Positions 33,603 to 41,380 of a stretch of 46,247 bases of DNA are shown one piece after another. Below the pieces are notes generated by a model, which saw nothing but the letters and a program-made list of their open reading frames with translations, was not told the DNA's origin and did no database searches. The stretch comes from Parafrankia irregularis. Its GTDB lineage: Bacteria > Actinomycetota > Actinomycetes > Frankiales > Frankiaceae. Both the position numbers and the translations under genes were made by a program. The stretch is from assembly GCF_001536285.1 (NCBI RefSeq), contig NZ_FAOZ01000047.1, forward strand, positions 1 through 46,247. Direction: 5' to 3'. The first letter of the stretch is position 1; each line of letters opens with the position of its first letter.

Positions 33603-33815
33603 CTACACTTCTCTAGGGAGATCGAACTCGCCATCGACGGCGCCGCGCAGGAACGCGTCCCATCCCTGGGAGGTGAACGTGAGGATCGGCCCGGAAGGAT
33701 CTTTCGAGTCACGAACCGAGACCGTCACGCCGAGGCGGACCTCGACGCAGTTGCCTCCGGAGGAGTTCGAGTGGCTGCTCTTGATCCAGACTGGCCCTGG
33801 TTCAGCCGAGGTCAT
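33603..33815 (-). CDS. DUF397 protein paired with the XRE regulator
   Basis: A 70-residue DUF397 protein: VWIKSSHSNSSGGNCVEVRL, VSVRDSKDPSGPILTF and GWDAFLRGAVDGEFDLP. It overlaps the end of the XRE/DUF5753 gene by 14 bases, so the two are made together and are expected to interact, as in known DUF397/XRE pairs of streptomycetes. It is clearly related to the DUF397 copy at 33253-33471, suggesting a local duplication of the pair. The ATG at 33815 lies inside the XRE gene. Confidence 0.88.
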   Translation of the reverse strand: MTSAEPGPVWIKSSHSNSSGGNCVEVRLGVTVSVRDSKDPSGPILTFTSQGWDAFLRGAVDGEFDLPREV

Positions 33816-34677
33816 CAGCTACCTTCCTGATCATTTCGAGGGACTGCTGCGGTCGTAGGGCAATGGCTCGGATGAGGTCCATGCGGGCGACATATCGGCG
33901 GACGTCTGCGGGTCGTTCGACGTAGATCGCGCTGTCGAGTGCCTCGATGTACACCACGTCTTCGTCGCCGGCACCGGCGTCGAACCGCAGGATCGTGAAT
34001 CCGGTTCCCAGCGCCGGGTGCGCGCCGGCGTCGAACGGCAGGACCTGCAGGGTGAGGGCCGGCAGCTGGGCCTGATCGGCGAGGTGCAGGAGCTGCGCGC
34101 GCAGCACATCGGTGCCGCCGATGGGCCGACGGAGCACGGCTTCGTCGAGGACGGCCCACACGTTGGGGGGCGTGTCCCGGGTGAGTAGCCGCTGTCGCTG
34201 CGTGCGCAGCTGCACCTGGCGGGCGACGTCGCTCTCCGAACGCCGGGGAATCCCTGCGGCGAGGACCGCCGCGGCGTAGCCCGGGGTCTGTAGCAGGCCG
34301 GGGACGAGCTGGGTCTCGTAGGCGCTGATGGCACTGGCCTCGGTCTCCAGACCGATGTATCCACCGAACCAGTCGGGGAGGAGATCTCCCCAGGACTGCC
34401 ACCAGCCGCGTTCGTTGGACTGCCGCGCCAGGGCGGTGAGCGCGGTGACCGTGCCCGGGTCGGTGACCTGGTAGAGCTCGAGCAGGTCGGTGACGTCCCG
34501 GGGCGTGGTGGGGCTACGCCCCAACTCGATCCGGGAGATCTTCGATGGGGAGCACCCAAGGCGGGTGCGTGCCTCATCGGGAGTGATGCCCGCGGCCTCT
34601 CGGAGCCGGCGTAGCTCGGCGCCGAGTCGGCGCCGGCGCACGGTGGGGCTGGCGTCCTCTGACTGTGTCCGATCCAC
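33802..34677 (-). CDS. XRE-family regulator with DUF5753 domain
   Basis: A 291-residue DNA-binding protein. The N-terminal XRE helix-turn-helix is LGAELRRLREAAGITPDEARTRLGCSPSKISRIELGR (about 18-54). The DUF5753 (Scr1/WhiJ-type) domain from about 95 has GGYIGLETEASAISAYETQLVPGLLQTPGYA, WAVLDEAVLRRPIGG and LTLQVLPFDAGAHPALG. Proteins of this family work with a DUF397 partner, here encoded in overlap downstream, to repress target promoters. It diverges from a whiB-type gene; the shared 200-base region with a GAAGATCTTC palindrome near 34772 is a likely operator. No ligand is known. Confidence 0.92.
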   Translation of the reverse strand: MDRTQSEDASPTVRRRRLGAELRRLREAAGITPDEARTRLGCSPSKISRIELGRSPTTPRDVTDLLELYQVTDPGTVTALTALARQSNERGWWQSWGDLLPDWFGGYIGLETEASAISAYETQLVPGLLQTPGYAAAVLAAGIPRRSESDVARQVQLRTQRQRLLTRDTPPNVWAVLDEAVLRRPIGGTDVLRAQLLHLADQAQLPALTLQVLPFDAGAHPALGTGFTILRFDAGAGDEDVVYIEALDSAIYVERPADVRRYVARMDLIRAIALRPQQSLEMIRKVADDLG

Positions 34678-34892
34678 GTTGGGCAGTCTGCCATCGCCGT
34701 CACCGCGGGTCTGCCGGGTCGCGCATGTGCAGCAGGTAGGCGAGGGTGTTCCTCCTGCCAGGCCATCCCATCAGAAGATCTTCATAGAATTTCATCATGG
34801 TATTGCATGATCTTGTGGTGACGGGGATCCTGTGAACATCGATGCGGATCCGAGCGCAGGATCTGCCCCGCGACCCCGGGAGTGCAGACGCA
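34678..34892. promoter_or_regulatory. Divergent promoter region of the XRE and whiB genes
   Basis: AT-richer stretch at 34765-34825 containing the palindrome GAAGATCTTC (34772-34781) and a nearby CATGATCTTG (34806-34815). It is likely to hold both promoters and the binding site of the XRE/DUF5753 regulator. Confidence 0.5.
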
Positions 34893-35141
34893 ATGGACTG
34901 GCGACACCGAAGCCTTTGCCGTGACGAGGACCCAGAGCTCTTCTTTCCGATCGGAACGACCGGTCCGGCCGAGCGGCAAGTCGAGGAAGCGAAGGCCGTC
35001 TGCAGGCGGTGCTCCGTCACCAGTGACTGTCTGAACTGGGCCCTGGATACAGGTCAGGACTCCGGTGTGTGGGGAGGGCTGAGCGAAGACGAACGCCGAG
35101 CCTTGAAGCGGCAGGTCCGCCTACGGGTACGCACCGCGTGA
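34893..35141 (+). CDS. wbl: WhiB1-type iron-sulfur regulator
   Basis: An 82-residue Wbl protein. It begins MDWRHRSLCRDEDPELFFP and has the four cluster cysteines at 9, 37, 40 and 46, the same positions and spacing as actinobacterial WhiB1/WblE, then DSGVWGGLSEDERRALKR, the sigma- and DNA-contacting loop and basic tail. It should bind a [4Fe-4S] cluster that reacts with nitric oxide and associate with the principal sigma factor. ATG 34893 is chosen from the conserved WhiB1 start; a frame from 34842 would add 17 unrelated residues. A GTGA overlap couples it to a small downstream frame. An accessory-element copy could reprogram host transcription (inference). Confidence 0.92.
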   Translation: MDWRHRSLCRDEDPELFFPIGTTGPAERQVEEAKAVCRRCSVTSDCLNWALDTGQDSGVWGGLSEDERRALKRQVRLRVRTA

Positions 35142-35356
35142 CCAGCCGTGCCGGAAACGGATCCCCTGGAACAGCAGCTGGAGGCGGGCACGGGGGATCC
35201 GTTCTGCCGCGCAGGCAGCCCGATCTCGCCGGACCTTTCCGAGCGGGGGACCGCCGGCGTCAGCCGCCCCTTATCTGGCCGAGCGATCTTCCCGTCGACT
35301 GGTCCACCGATCCTGACGTAGTCACACGGCTCCGATCAGGGCTGGCCCGGCTCTGA
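35138..35356 (+). CDS. Small protein coupled to the whiB gene (72 aa)
   Basis: A GTG overlapping the whiB stop (GTGA) opens a 72-residue frame with an Arg/Gly/Pro-rich N-terminal half and a more ordered end (PSDLPVDWSTDPDVVTRLRSGLARL). No family is recognised. The coupling and the ordered tail favour a real gene; the low-complexity start argues for caution. It overlaps the convergent gene end by 21 bases. Confidence 0.45.
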   Translation: MTSRAGNGSPGTAAGGGHGGSVLPRRQPDLAGPFRAGDRRRQPPLIWPSDLPVDWSTDPDVVTRLRSGLARL

Positions 35357-36607
35357 CCGACCTTGTCCTGTCCGTCTCCCATCCGTGAAGTGGTCCGAGC
35401 CGTCGGCGTGCCGCAGCCACCAACCGGGCACGCACCTGTGCCTGCAGATCAAGAGGATCAGCGTTGGAATGGCGCTGAAGAGCAGGAGTCCCGCCCCGAG
35501 CGTGAGCTCCAGCTCGACGCGGCTGCGTAGGTCCGGCGCGCCGACAATCGTCATGCGGCTGGCGGCGATGAGGAGCACGACCGTGACGACGGCAAGCGGC
35601 CAAAGCGGGAGCATGGCCGAGGTCGGGTTGACCAGCCTCCGCTGGACGCGGAGACGTTGTGCCTCCAGCTCGTCGCTGTCCCGCTGGATGCGGGCCATCA
35701 GGGTGGCGTGCAACTGCCCGGCCTGAATCAGTTCGCGTTCCCGCTGGCATCGCCTGGTGACGGGATCCGTGTTGTCGACCGGGAGAAGTCGCAGCGCGGC
35801 GTCGATGGTCGACAGTGCGGCCTCGAAATCGCCGCACATACGTTGCCCGGTCGCCAGACGACGGCGGATATCGGGATCGTCGGGGAAGGTGGCCGAGGCC
35901 TCGGCCGCATGGGCCCGCAGCAGCTCACGCTGACCGGGAAACGGCGGGGCGACTGACAGTGCGTCCAGACAGACGTCCGTGACTAGCCGGGACGGGGCGA
36001 TCCACGCCTGGCGGAGAAGACCGGTGGCGTATTCGGTCGTCAGTCGTCGGCTACCGAACGCGCCGTACGCGCGAAGGGCTAGGACCAGGGGGCCGCTGTC
36101 GTGGTCGTGAGTCGCGAAAGGCGACTGGAGGAACTGGTGCAGCTCGTCGAACCAGAGGTTCGCTCGTAGCTTGCTCGCGTGGAAGAGCGTCGCGAAGAGA
36201 TGCGCGTGCGGGTCGTCGACGTCCTTCATGATCTGTTGGGTGGCGACGGCCAGGTCTTGGGGCGAGTCGACCGTGTCCCGGGTACGGGTGCCGAATTCGA
36301 GCGCCCACGCCTGGGTGATCTCGTGACGATGGTCGGGCTGCTCGATGTGGCTGCCCAGCCAGGCCCCGCAAGCAGCTGCGATGGTGATGCTGGGGTTGGC
36401 ACGCAGGCGCAGCGCCCAGTACTGCCGGGCGAAGATTAGCCACCGGTCGGTGCTGTCCACCGAGGTCACCGTGAACGGGGGCTGCGCCCCCGCCGCGACG
36501 AGGGCCGCTGCCGCATCCTCACCCACGCGGGCGATCTCCCGCGGGTCGTCCACCTTGATCTGGCCGATCCGAGCCACGATTCCGGCGACGTCGTTCTCAC
36601 TCGTCAC
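35336..36607 (-). CDS. Helical-repeat protein with two C-terminal membrane segments
   Basis: A 423-residue protein. The first 330 residues are almost entirely helical, with repeat-like units (for example RRLATGQRMCGDFEAALSTIDAALRLLP), suggesting TPR-type packing, then a coiled segment RIQRDSDELEAQRLRVQRRL. Two transmembrane helices follow near 341-361 and 374-396, with a basic cytoplasmic-looking tail. No family is recognised; the layout suggests a membrane-tethered scaffold. The start is GTG. It ends the minus-strand group that includes the repeat protein and the methyltransferases, 67 bases after the preceding gene. Confidence 0.75.
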   Translation of the reverse strand: MTSENDVAGIVARIGQIKVDDPREIARVGEDAAAALVAAGAQPPFTVTSVDSTDRWLIFARQYWALRLRANPSITIAAACGAWLGSHIEQPDHRHEITQAWALEFGTRTRDTVDSPQDLAVATQQIMKDVDDPHAHLFATLFHASKLRANLWFDELHQFLQSPFATHDHDSGPLVLALRAYGAFGSRRLTTEYATGLLRQAWIAPSRLVTDVCLDALSVAPPFPGQRELLRAHAAEASATFPDDPDIRRRLATGQRMCGDFEAALSTIDAALRLLPVDNTDPVTRRCQRERELIQAGQLHATLMARIQRDSDELEAQRLRVQRRLVNPTSAMLPLWPLAVVTVVLLIAASRMTIVGAPDLRSRVELELTLGAGLLLFSAIPTLILLICRHRCVPGWWLRHADGSDHFTDGRRTGQGRSEPGQP

Positions 36608-36674
36608 CCCCGCACCTTAAACCGGATAGATCCTCCTTGATCCGTGAACAAGGGGGGTCGTTGTGATTCGCCGA

Positions 36675-37106
36675 TCACGAAGACCTGGGGGGAGCGCAAC
36701 TCCCTCGCTTCTCGGGTGGCGCCGTGGCCCTGGGGGCCGCCGTTACTGCTGGAGCTGCCGTGGAGCGCCGGCCCGAGGGAGGGGTCGGGTGGTCGATGGG
36801 GACCACGGTGTAGCCGGACAATTGCAGAGAGCGTGCGTGTCGGTCGGCCTCCTGCTGGCACCCGAACTCGGCGATGATCTGCGTGGGCCGGTCGGCCGAG
36901 TCCAGTGCGACGACCGCCCAGTCGCTCTCGCCGGTCCACTCTGTGGGCAGCACCCTGGCGTCGATTCCGGGTTGGGTGCGCGCCCATTCGTCGGCGAGCT
37001 GGGGGGCCGCGAAGCCGACGACCGCACGGACCGCACGGTCACGGCTGTCAAGTGTCACGACTCCCCACCCCGCCATGGTGGTGAGGCCGGAGGTGGAGGT
37101 GCTCAT
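36675..37106 (-). CDS. Small protein made of two tandem repeats
   Basis: A 143-residue protein with an internal duplication: GWGVVTLDSRDRAVRAVVGFAAPQLADEW then DWAVVALDSADRPTQIIAEFGCQQEADRH, each about 45 residues, ending in ARVLP or TVVPID. The repeat looks like a small alpha/beta unit with a conserved W-(G/A)-V-V-x-L-D-S. The tail is Pro/Ala-rich. AGGAAGG precedes the ATG at 37106, which is why the longer frame to 37409 is rejected. No family is recognised. It lies 41 bases after the PCMT-type methyltransferase gene and is probably cotranscribed. Confidence 0.65.
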   Translation of the reverse strand: MSTSTSGLTTMAGWGVVTLDSRDRAVRAVVGFAAPQLADEWARTQPGIDARVLPTEWTGESDWAVVALDSADRPTQIIAEFGCQQEADRHARSLQLSGYTVVPIDHPTPPSGRRSTAAPAVTAAPRATAPPEKRGSCAPPRSS

Positions 37107-37147
37107 GCCGCGCCTTCCTGGTTGTCGGCATCGAGGGGGACGGGGGA

Positions 37148-38311
37148 TCAATCCCAGGCGATCATGAACTGGTTGTACGGTGCGGTGATCTGCCGTCCCG
37201 GCAGCGGACTGCCGCAGGCGGTGGAGGGCGGGTAGACCCTGATCGTCGGGTCGGGGCCCTCGCGGCGGTGCGCGTCCCACATCTGGATGTCGTAGCCGAG
37301 CAGGTCCGCGACCTCGTGTCGATCCGGGCCGTAGGCGGCAACCCGGACCTCTACGGCGCTGTCTTCGATGGGCTCGATGTCGAGGAAGGCGAGGGTGCCG
37401 CGCTTCCACACCGCTGACACGCCGTCAGGGCAGGGCCGGGTCATCGGAGTCTGCTGGTCGCTGACCGGCTCGACGTACAACCGGCCATAGAGTGGCCGGA
37501 CGACGGCCAGCGTCAGATCCAGATGGGGGAGCAAGCTGGCGGGCAGTGTCACACCGGTGCGTACCAGGTGTCGCTGCCCGATGATGGCGTCCCGCAGCGC
37601 GCCGGCGTCTACGTCCTGGCCCGCGGCGTCCAGCCGCACCCCGGCGGACAGAAACGTCGCAGTGCGCCGAGGGCTCTGAGACCGTCCAGGGAACGGACGT
37701 ATCGAGTCCGAGACGAGCAGACCGCCGTCGCGCACGAAGGCCACCGCCCTGTCCAAGCCACGCAGCCGCAGAGGGAGGACGAGTCGTCCTCCCTCTGCGA
37801 CTTCGCTAACCAGCTCCGGGTGGATGTCCGTCGGAGCGTGGAGAAGCACTCGGTCGTAGGGCATGCGTAGCCGCCCCGCGATGTCCCCACCTACCAGCTC
37901 GACGTTGAGGAAGCGGGGATCGTTGAGTCCTGCGGCATTCCTGCTGATTTTCAGGGCGTCGACATCTGTCGTCACGACCTTGCCGGTCCTACCGGCCAGC
38001 ACGGACAGCAACGCCGTGCTGTATCCGTCAGGAGAGCCGATCTCCAGAACGCGGGAACCGGGCTCGACCGCGAGCTGGTCGAGCATCACCGCGACCGCGG
38101 CTGGTACGGATGCCCACCGCCCGACGCCGTAGCCGCCGAAGGCGCCGTCGCCATACACCTCCTCGAAGGCGACGCCGGACACGAACCGCTCGCGCGGAAC
38201 CGCGCGCATCGCCGCCTCGACCGTCGTGGACACCGCCGCAACAGCGAGAACGCGGTCGACCATCACCGCGCGCAGTGCTGCAGCCGAGACGACCGACCCG
38301 TTGGAGGTCAT
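37148..38311 (-). CDS. PCMT-family SAM-dependent O-methyltransferase with C-terminal extension
   Basis: A 387-residue enzyme of the protein-L-isoaspartate methyltransferase family. The family landmarks are AMRAVPRERFV (about 34-44) and the SAM-binding motif VLEIGSPDGYSTALLSVL (about 88-105), followed by TTDVDAL. The C-terminal 180 residues are an extension absent from housekeeping PCMT but present in versions tied to peptide natural-product clusters (FxLD and ATP-grasp types). No precursor peptide or ATP-grasp gene is visible here, so substrate and pathway are open. It overlaps the upstream DUF397 gene by ATGA. Confidence 0.85.
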   Translation of the reverse strand: MTSNGSVVSAAALRAVMVDRVLAVAAVSTTVEAAMRAVPRERFVSGVAFEEVYGDGAFGGYGVGRWASVPAAVAVMLDQLAVEPGSRVLEIGSPDGYSTALLSVLAGRTGKVVTTDVDALKISRNAAGLNDPRFLNVELVGGDIAGRLRMPYDRVLLHAPTDIHPELVSEVAEGGRLVLPLRLRGLDRAVAFVRDGGLLVSDSIRPFPGRSQSPRRTATFLSAGVRLDAAGQDVDAGALRDAIIGQRHLVRTGVTLPASLLPHLDLTLAVVRPLYGRLYVEPVSDQQTPMTRPCPDGVSAVWKRGTLAFLDIEPIEDSAVEVRVAAYGPDRHEVADLLGYDIQMWDAHRREGPDPTIRVYPPSTACGSPLPGRQITAPYNQFMIAWD

Positions 38312-38538
38312 GACGCCGAGGGGAGCATGTCGTCGTACTCCCCGCGCTTCGCCGCGCTCACGAAGTCGCTGAATGCACCAGGTGAGTTCCGTACCGCCTG
38401 GCCCAGACTCGACCGGATCAGAACGCGGGGCCCATCAAGGGCGACCTCGATGATGTCGGGCACTGCGGGGTTGACCTGGGACGGTCGTCGCCATTCCAGC
38501 GCGGGAAGGACGGGCGCGGCGGTGGGGGGTAGGGACAC
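38308..38538 (-). CDS. DUF397-like protein coupled to the methyltransferase
   Basis: A 76-residue protein resembling DUF397: EWRRPSQVNPAVPDIIEVAL, PRVLIRSSLGQAV and AFSDFVSAAKRGEYDDML. The usual SSxS and VRDS motifs are weakened, so it is a divergent member. The GTG start follows GAAGGA. Its stop overlaps the methyltransferase start (ATGA), an uncommon partner for DUF397, which normally sits beside an XRE regulator. It could bind or direct the methyltransferase (inference). Confidence 0.72.
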   Translation of the reverse strand: MSLPPTAAPVLPALEWRRPSQVNPAVPDIIEVALDGPRVLIRSSLGQAVRNSPGAFSDFVSAAKRGEYDDMLPSAS

Positions 38539-38631
38539 GGTTTCCTTCGCAGGTTGTGGATGGAACCGCCGAACCCGAGCCGTTCTTTGACGGCGCGGGC
38601 CCGGCGGGCTCGTGGGAAGGTTCTGTCGTAA

Positions 38632-39513
38632 CTACGGAGAAAGCACCCGGCGTACGGCGGTCAAGTGCATCACCCGCTCGGTGATGCGCACACCGCTCTG
38701 TTCCGCGCCGAGGAACAGCGCATGCTCGTATCTGCTGATCAGACTTTGATCTCTGATCACTTTTCTCATCATCGCCTCTGTGGACAGGCCACCAGGCGTG
38801 ACCGGTCTCAGTAAGTAGGCCTTTACGGAATCGGCGTCTCTGAGATCCGTTGTCACCGAGTCGAATCGGGGAAGACCCGCATCCAGGCCTACGAGCTGAC
38901 CGGAGAGAACGATCCCGCGTTCGCTGAAGAGGTGCGCAGCGCGCAGCGCGGGGATCGAGTTCGCGACAGCAGCGTGGACGAAGTGAACCTCGGAACGGCT
39001 GATGCCCTGCCAGCCAATGTCCATATGTCGTTCCGCGTGGAGCGGCTCGCAGATGGAAAGGCGCCCGCCCACCTGGAGGACCCGCGCGGCCTCGGTCATG
39101 AGGCCACGCAACGGCGACCAGTATGCGAACACCCCACTGCCTACAACCACCTGCGCCGACGCAGAGGGAATGTCCAAGATGGACGGATCCGTACCGATCC
39201 ATCGGGCCGTACCTCCGTCAGGTATCGGCCGCGCCTGCCGGATCGGGGGCACCACCGGCGTGACCGTCGACACGCTGCCGGACGAGCCGACCCGACGTAG
39301 CGCCTCAAGCGTGAGCAGCGCGGTCTCGTCGCCGAGATTGACGACATGGTCACCGGGCCTGATACCGGCGTCGTCGAGAATCCGGGCGCATTCAACCTGC
39401 GCGCGCCTCTGATCTACCGGTGACGTTCCGGCGGCCCAACCGGGCGCGGGTCGCGACTCCACCGCTTCAGACCTGAGCATCGCGGCCCGCCACATGAGAT
39501 TGTCCGAGTCCAT
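38632..39513 (-). CDS. Divergent class I SAM methyltransferase-like protein
   Basis: A protein of about 293 residues with a Rossmann methyltransferase plan: GDHVVNLGDETALLTLEAL at motif I, where the usual D/E-x-G-x-G-x-G has become LGDETA, then IRQARPIPDGGTARWIGTD, and VVVGSGVFAYWSPLRGLMTEAARVLQVGGRLSICEPL, the motif IV-VI region typical of UbiE/SAM methyltransferases. The C-terminal part contains VRITERVMHL. Loss of two motif I glycines may impair SAM binding. ATG 39513 is chosen; a longer frame to 39585 starts in Arg/Ser-rich sequence. It shares the control region with the plus-strand TPR regulator. Confidence 0.72.
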   Translation of the reverse strand: MDSDNLMWRAAMLRSEAVESRPAPGWAAGTSPVDQRRAQVECARILDDAGIRPGDHVVNLGDETALLTLEALRRVGSSGSVSTVTPVVPPIRQARPIPDGGTARWIGTDPSILDIPSASAQVVVGSGVFAYWSPLRGLMTEAARVLQVGGRLSICEPLHAERHMDIGWQGISRSEVHFVHAAVANSIPALRAAHLFSERGIVLSGQLVGLDAGLPRFDSVTTDLRDADSVKAYLLRPVTPGGLSTEAMMRKVIRDQSLISRYEHALFLGAEQSGVRITERVMHLTAVRRVLSP

Positions 39514-39732
39514 CACTGCCAGCGGCGGACCACGGCGCGGTGAACTGCGCGTGCCCGTCGAGCATGCCCGCGATATGCGCGGCATGCGGACCCGCCTTTC
39601 TCGGGTCCGGCCGGTTGGCGGCGGCGTCGATGATCACATCTACTCCATGAATAGCGGAAAGATCCTTGGCGAATGTTTGGCGTCGCCGACGCCGGAATTT
39701 CCGGTTCCCTGGCAACCAGATTCCTGGGGCTG

Positions 39733-39780
39733 CGGGTGGGAAGGCGCTACTCGGCGGAGAGACAGCTTCCTTCCCACCCG
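39733..39780. repeat. 12-bp inverted repeat built on GGGTGGGAAGG
   Basis: Arms 39733-39744 and 39769-39780 are exact reverse complements, 24 bases apart, each carrying the 9-mer GGGTGGGAA. The wide spacing suggests two bound protein units rather than a terminator hairpin. Confidence 0.55.
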
Positions 39781-40005
39781 GCCATCCCGTCCCGTTCACC
39801 ACCGGACCGCAGCAGGGCGGCAACCGCCGGTCGCGGTGGGGCGGGTGGCCCCAGCGGGAACCTCCAGCGAGCCGGACCCGGCCGGCGCATCTGTGGGGCA
39901 CGCGCGCTCCTCTGCAGGTCCGGGCGGGTGGCCAGTGGTGTCCCGCTGTGCACGACTCATGACACAGGGCGTGACGTGACTGTGGAAGGGTGGGAACTTC
40001 CTTTT

Positions 40006-40034
40006 CGTGGGTGGGAAATTTTTTCCCACCCACG
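40006..40034. repeat. 13-bp inverted repeat built on GGGTGGGAA, near the regulator start
   Basis: Arms 40006-40018 and 40022-40034 are exact reverse complements with a 3-nt T centre, 26 bases upstream of the GTG at 40061. It overlaps where the promoter or leader of the regulator gene should be, so occupation would be expected to autoregulate it. Confidence 0.6.
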
Positions 40035-40060
40035 GCGCGCCGAGGACGAGAGGGAGACTG

Positions 40061-41380
40061 GTGGACGCTGACGGGGTCGAAGTGCTGAAGGAGGCCCTGG
40101 CCACACGCTTCATCGAGCTTCAGGAGGCACACGGCCTGTCGGGCATCCAGCTGGAGCTCCGCACCATGCACGACAAGAACAACGTCTATGCCATCCGCAA
40201 CCGGGGGCGGTTGCCCACCCGCGAGGTTCTACAGTCCTACGACCGCGAGTTCGGGACTGGCACGGAGCTCACCGATCTTGGTGAACGGGTCCGCGCGGCG
40301 CAGAAGGCCCGAAGAGCCGCCAACGCGGCCAACGCGGCCAACGCGGCCATCTCCCGGACGCGGCCCGCACCGGTGGACGAGGAGGTGAGCGGAACGAACA
40401 GGAGGACGTTTTTCGAGTTCGGCGCGACGAGTGTCCTGGCAGTTGAGGCCTACCGGCGGCATGCGGGGAACAGCCTTGACCCGCTGACGCTCGAGGAGCT
40501 CGACGACGAGCTCGCCGACTACGCTGAGCGGTTCACCACGACCCCGCATGACCAGCTCGCGCCCGAGATCGCGAAGACCTGGCGACACGCCGAGACGCTC
40601 CTGGAAGCCGGCCCCCGACCACGAGCGCAGGCCCAGCTCACCAGAGTCGCCGCGTTCTCCGCCTACTACCTGGGCCGGCTAGCGTTCAACACCGGGAACC
40701 GCACCGCGTCACGAAGGTTCATCCACCTCGCGGCGGAGCACGCCCAAGAGATCGACGACCCGGTGCTCACCGGCTCGGTCTTCGAGATGCTCTCCACGCT
40801 CGCCTTCTACGGCCACCAGTACAAGAAGGCGGCGAACTTCGCCCGCCGCGGCTTCACGGCGTCCGGCGCGGACCCCTACGTCGCCGGACGTCTCGCCTCT
40901 TACGAGGTACGGGCCCACGTCGCGCTCGGTGACGAGTCTGCAGCGCGAGCCGCGCTCACGCTGATGACCAAGCACGTCAGCGTCAGCCCGCCAATCCCTG
41001 GAGCGTCCCCGTTCGGACCCACGCACGCAGACCAGACCACCGCACGGACACTCGCTCTCCTCGGAGATGGTCACGCGGCCGAGCCCCTGGCCCGCGCCTC
41101 TGTCGAGGCCTACGAACGGACGGGCGGCGGGTTCGAGGATCGGGGAAACGCTGCGCTCAACCTCTCCTGGGCGCTGCTGCTTCGGCCCCACCCCGAGCCC
41201 GAGGCCGCTGCCGTCCTCGCGCAGCAGGTCCTGAGCGCGGTCGACATGACCCCAACCTTCTCCGTCCTGAACAAGATCGTCGATGTCGACCGGCGCCTGG
41301 ACCGGTACGCGCAGCTGCCCGCCGTCCGCAGCCTCCGGGCGCAGCTCGCCGAACGTCCGCGGCCGGCGATCACACAGTGA
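40061..41380 (+). CDS. TPR-domain transcriptional regulator
   Basis: A 439-residue protein. The first 80 residues resemble a degenerate XRE-type DNA-binding region (ATRFIELQEAHGLSGIQLELRTMHDKN, then EVLQSYDREFGTGTEL). A low-complexity linker AANAANAANAA follows, encoded by three 9-base repeats, then a segment NRRTFFEFGATSVLAVEAYRRH that mimics a twin-arginine signal but is internal. From about 150 to the end it is helical with TPR character (GSVFEMLSTLAFYGHQYKKAANFARRGF). Such proteins are common one-component regulators in actinobacteria. AGGGAG precedes the GTG. It is coupled by GTGA overlap to a GNAT acetyltransferase. Confidence 0.8.
   Translation: MDADGVEVLKEALATRFIELQEAHGLSGIQLELRTMHDKNNVYAIRNRGRLPTREVLQSYDREFGTGTELTDLGERVRAAQKARRAANAANAANAAISRTRPAPVDEEVSGTNRRTFFEFGATSVLAVEAYRRHAGNSLDPLTLEELDDELADYAERFTTTPHDQLAPEIAKTWRHAETLLEAGPRPRAQAQLTRVAAFSAYYLGRLAFNTGNRTASRRFIHLAAEHAQEIDDPVLTGSVFEMLSTLAFYGHQYKKAANFARRGFTASGADPYVAGRLASYEVRAHVALGDESAARAALTLMTKHVSVSPPIPGASPFGPTHADQTTARTLALLGDGHAAEPLARASVEAYERTGGGFEDRGNAALNLSWALLLRPHPEPEAAAVLAQQVLSAVDMTPTFSVLNKIVDVDRRLDRYAQLPAVRSLRAQLAERPRPAITQ
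40321..40347 (+). repeat. Three 9-base tandem repeats inside the regulator linker
   Basis: CAACGCGGC is repeated three times without change and encodes the Ala-Ala-Asn linker of the TPR regulator. Slippage here would change linker length by three residues while keeping the frame. Confidence 0.6.

Larger units (their letters stand above)
39514..40060. promoter_or_regulatory. Divergent control region with five GGGTGGGAA motifs
   Basis: About 550 bases between divergent genes without a supported gene. The 9-mer GGGTGGGAA or its complement occurs five times: 39734, 39771 (reverse), 39988, 40009 and 40023 (reverse). Four of them form two inverted repeats. This looks like an operator array for one regulator, most simply the TPR protein encoded at 40061. 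Confidence 0.6.

Noticed and set aside
40433-40480. Twin-arginine signal (NRRTFFEFGATSVLAVEAY) in the TPR regulator
   Set aside because: It is internal, about 110 residues from the start, after a DNA-binding-like region, so export is implausible; this resemblance is common in this regulator type.
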